DNA of 64,000 bases, from assembly GCA_031963045.1 (NCBI GenBank), contig JASSUK010000012.1, positions 1-64,000 on the forward strand, in the 5' to 3' direction. A program made the translations under genes and the position numbers. The notes beneath the pieces were generated by a model, which did no database searches, was not told the origin of the DNA, and saw nothing but the letters and a program-made list of their open reading frames with translations. The stretch is from JASSUD01 sp031963045. GTDB taxonomy: Bacteria > Pseudomonadota > Gammaproteobacteria > Burkholderiales > Burkholderiaceae. Positions 61,858 through 64,000 of this stretch are shown here, in pieces (position 1 is the first letter of the stretch; every line of letters begins with the position of its first letter).

Positions 61858-62889
61858 ATGCTTTTAGTTACTGGTGGTGCTGGTTTTATCGGCGCCAATT
61901 TTTTGCTGCATCGTTTACATGCTTCGCAGCATGAAGTAAGAGAAACCTTCGTTAATGTCGACAAGCTTACCTACTCTTCTAGCCTTGCTGCATTACGTTT
62001 TTTACCTACTAGTGCACAACATATTTTTATACAGGCAGATATAGCAGATGCTGCCGTGATGGAAGCCTTGTTGGCGCGTCATCAACCCCGTGCCATTGTC
62101 CACTGTGCGGCGCAAAGTCATGTGGATCGCTCCATTTCACATCCTTTAGAGAGTATCCATGAGAATGTAATGGGTACGGCAGTTTTACTGGAGAAAGTAC
62201 GGCAATATTGGCAAGCTCTACCCGCATTAGCGCGCGACGTTTTTCGTTTTGTGCATATTTCAACTGATGAGGTGTATGGATCTCTGGATCCAGGTGATCC
62301 TCCTTTTTCTGAAACTACACCCTATGCTCCGAATAATCCGTATGCAGCCAGTAAAGCCAGTGCGGATCATCTGGTGCGAGCTTATTATCAAACGTATGGG
62401 TTACCTACGGTCATTATGCATGCGTGTAATAATTTTGGCCCTTTTCAATTTCCTGAAAAACTCATCCCGCTTACTATAGCTCGTGCAATTGCTGGGCAGC
62501 CCATATGGCTATATGGCGATGGGCTGCATGTACGTGATTGGTTATATGTACAAGATCACTGCAGTGCGATTGAAGCCGTGTTAGAGCGCGGTGTGGCGGG
62601 GCAGACATACAATGTCGGCGCCAATCACCCAGAAACCAATGTGAGGCTTGTCCATGCATTGTGCGAATTATTAGACCGTATACGACCTAGGTCAGATGGG
62701 AACTCCTATATGGAGCAAATTGCATATGCCGAAGACCGAGGCCATGATCGGCGTTATGCAATCGATGCGCAAAAAATACGCAAAGAATTAGGATGGCAGC
62801 CGATTGAAAGCTTTGAGAGTGGATTAGAAAAAACGGTACGATGGTATTTGGAAAACGAGACGTGGTTAGCGCAAGGTTTGAATTTTTAA
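61858..62889 (+). CDS. rfbB: dTDP-glucose 4,6-dehydratase
   Basis: Second step of dTDP-L-rhamnose synthesis for LPS or other surface glycans. 343 residues. NAD-binding GGAGFIGANF (7-16), HFAAQSHVDRS-type segment HCAAQSHVDRSI, the catalytic STDEVYG and YAASKASADHLV (Tyr and Lys), then NNFGPFQFPEKLIPLTI. GGA lies nine bases before the ATG. rfbC follows after one intervening gene; rfbA and rfbD are outside the window or absent. Confidence 0.95.
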   Translation: MLLVTGGAGFIGANFLLHRLHASQHEVRETFVNVDKLTYSSSLAALRFLPTSAQHIFIQADIADAAVMEALLARHQPRAIVHCAAQSHVDRSISHPLESIHENVMGTAVLLEKVRQYWQALPALARDVFRFVHISTDEVYGSLDPGDPPFSETTPYAPNNPYAASKASADHLVRAYYQTYGLPTVIMHACNNFGPFQFPEKLIPLTIARAIAGQPIWLYGDGLHVRDWLYVQDHCSAIEAVLERGVAGQTYNVGANHPETNVRLVHALCELLDRIRPRSDGNSYMEQIAYAEDRGHDRRYAIDAQKIRKELGWQPIESFESGLEKTVRWYLENETWLAQGLNF

Positions 62890-63052
62890 GGTTGTTTAGG
62901 GTGCAAACCTATATCTATGTAGAGTCTATCTATACACTTCGGATATTTACCATTTGCATCTTATAAAACGCAAAGTGAATGGCTGTTTGGCTAGTTGGCG
63001 TGCGCTAGAGCTTGAGTTAAATATGCAAGCCATGTAGACAAGGAGAGTACAC

Positions 63053-63484
63053 ATGAGCGCAGTTGCATTAGATACCTTAGAATTTTTTGAAACACTAAAA
63101 GAAGCGGGTGTACCTGACAAACAGGCCAAGGCATTTTCTGCTGTGATACGTAAATCGCATAATGTGGTGGAGCATGCTACAAAAAATGATGTGCATGGAA
63201 TAGAAAAGGCCATTCGCTACGACATGGAAAAAATGGATACTGATATTCGTAATGAAGTAGAAAAAACGAAATCTGGGCTGCAGAACGCTATAGAGAAAAT
63301 AGAGGCAAGCCTGTGCCATGAAATCGGAGATTTGCGCAAAGACATGGATGCAAAGTTTGGCAAAGTAGATGCCCGATTTGACAAAATGAGTCTGCAACTA
63401 CCCGTCCGTTTAGGGGTTATGATTCCCGTCTTGGTAACAATATTGCCCTATATAGCAAAAATACTGCACTTGCCGACACCTTGA
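63053..63484 (+). CDS. DUF1640/CCDC90-like coiled-coil membrane protein
   Basis: A 143-residue protein with AAGGAG before ATG. The N-terminus (TLEFFETLKEAGVPDKQAKAFSAV) and the following coiled coil (residues 40-110) are typical of DUF1640, a bacterial family related to mitochondrial CCDC90. A C-terminal hydrophobic helix (about 115-138) anchors it. Function is unknown. It interrupts the rfbB-rfbC pair; I know of no role in sugar synthesis. Confidence 0.75.
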   Translation: MSAVALDTLEFFETLKEAGVPDKQAKAFSAVIRKSHNVVEHATKNDVHGIEKAIRYDMEKMDTDIRNEVEKTKSGLQNAIEKIEASLCHEIGDLRKDMDAKFGKVDARFDKMSLQLPVRLGVMIPVLVTILPYIAKILHLPTP

Positions 63485-63556
63485 TTTCTGATTATTAAAA
63501 ACCTATTGGTTTGCCTGCTTTTTTAATCACAATATACGCTCTGTGATGGGAAATAC

Positions 63557-64000
63557 ATGAATGCACGTTTGAAAGTTTTACCTACCATTTTTCCAGAAGT
63601 AAAACTCATTGAGCCCACCGTATTCCATGATGCGCGTGGCTTTTTTTTTGAAAGTTTCAATGAAGGAGTCTTTAACGAGGCATTACGTTTAGCGTATGCA
63701 GAGTCCTCGCATACCGCTGCTTTTGAGTGGCCTGTGCGTTTTGTGCAGGATAATCAATCCAGATCAAATAAAAACGTGGTGCGGGGTTTGCATTATCAAC
63801 TTCATAATCCACAAGGCAAGTTGGTACGTGTTTTGCGTGGAGAAATTTTTGATGTAGTGGTTGATTTACGACGCAGTTCTGCTAATTTTGGACGTGCGCT
63901 GGGCCTATATTTATCTGCTGAAAATCATCGCCAACTCTGGATTCCTCCAGGTTTTGCGCATGGTTTTTTAGCGTGTTCGGATCAAGTAGAGTGTGCTTAT
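63557..64000 (+). CDS. rfbC: dTDP-4-dehydrorhamnose 3,5-epimerase, 3' end outside window
   Basis: Third step of dTDP-L-rhamnose synthesis. 148 codons are visible, open to the last base of the window. ATG at 63557 follows GGGAAATAC. Conserved points: FHDARGFFFESF, FVQDNQSRSNKNVVRGLHYQ with its catalytic His, GEIFDVVVDLRRSS, and WIPPGFAHGFLA. It is cut by the window edge, not broken. Confidence 0.93.
   Translation, partial: MNARLKVLPTIFPEVKLIEPTVFHDARGFFFESFNEGVFNEALRLAYAESSHTAAFEWPVRFVQDNQSRSNKNVVRGLHYQLHNPQGKLVRVLRGEIFDVVVDLRRSSANFGRALGLYLSAENHRQLWIPPGFAHGFLACSDQVECAY

Overview
The window reads as chromosomal DNA of a betaproteobacterium, probably a Burkholderiales member living in association with a eukaryotic host. 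The betaproteobacterial signature is the gene order: DUF3460-tamA-tamB; rsmB-DUF4390-ntrY-ntrX-like; def-fmt-htpX facing dprA; cca-midA-like-folB-ttcA; smpB facing ratA-ratB-guaB-guaA-tadA; dapC-dapD facing zipA; a CtaG/cytochrome c cluster; nusB-ribH-ribBA. Host association is inferred from proteins of unknown family with eukaryote-like or effector-like features: an F-box-like segment, twin PPPY motifs, Ser-rich N-termini, and short proteins built around a hydrophobic hairpin. They are often A+T-rich and are wedged between housekeeping blocks. Endosymbiotic or intracellular genera such as Ichthyocystis or Mycoavidus would fit, but the genus cannot be fixed from this sequence.

Layout. 1-7.4 kb is accessory: a partial Ser/Arg-rich gene, a small secreted-type protein, a duplicated block (one copy decayed), the F-box-like membrane protein, a PagP lipid A palmitoyltransferase, two small membrane proteins and an AbrB-type regulator. 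7.7-15.3 kb holds DUF3460, TamA and TamB. 15.5-26.5 kb holds NtrX-like/NtrY, DUF4390, RsmB, HtpX, Fmt, Def, DprA, a thioredoxin-like protein and a GNAT. 26.7-33.1 kb mixes three A+T-rich unknown genes with cca and a MidA-type methyltransferase. 33.4-40.9 kb is dense housekeeping (folB, ttcA, xth, smpB, ratAB, guaBA, tadA). 41-43.7 kb is a small toxin-antitoxin island (RES/Xre, nucleotidyltransferase plus a HEPN gene with an internal stop) around a PPxY protein. 43.8-52.9 kb carries dapD, dapC, zipA, a short YadA-type adhesin and a cytochrome cluster. 53.1-60.1 kb alternates two hairpin-membrane unknowns and one soluble unknown with nusB, ribH and ribBA. 60.3-64 kb has apaH, rfbB, a coiled-coil protein and the start of rfbC.

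Two families of interspersed inverted repeats pervade the window. R1 is about 135-145 bp when complete, with arms reading GTAGGTTGGTGGTGAGG... and ...CCTCACCACCAACCTAC. R2 has arms reading TTAGGGCATGTCCTCAATTG and its complement. They sit between genes, several abut stop codons, and in at least two cases (ttcA, ratB) the repeat supplies the TAG stop. No tRNA, rRNA, CRISPR array or transposase gene was recognised.

Functionally the window combines outer-membrane biogenesis and surface remodelling (TamAB, PagP, YadA-type adhesin, dTDP-rhamnose genes), translation and RNA maturation (Def, Fmt, RsmB, TtcA, TadA, Cca, SmpB, NusB), and purine, lysine, folate and riboflavin synthesis. This is a metabolically competent genome, not an extremely reduced one, with an overlay of candidate host-interaction genes.
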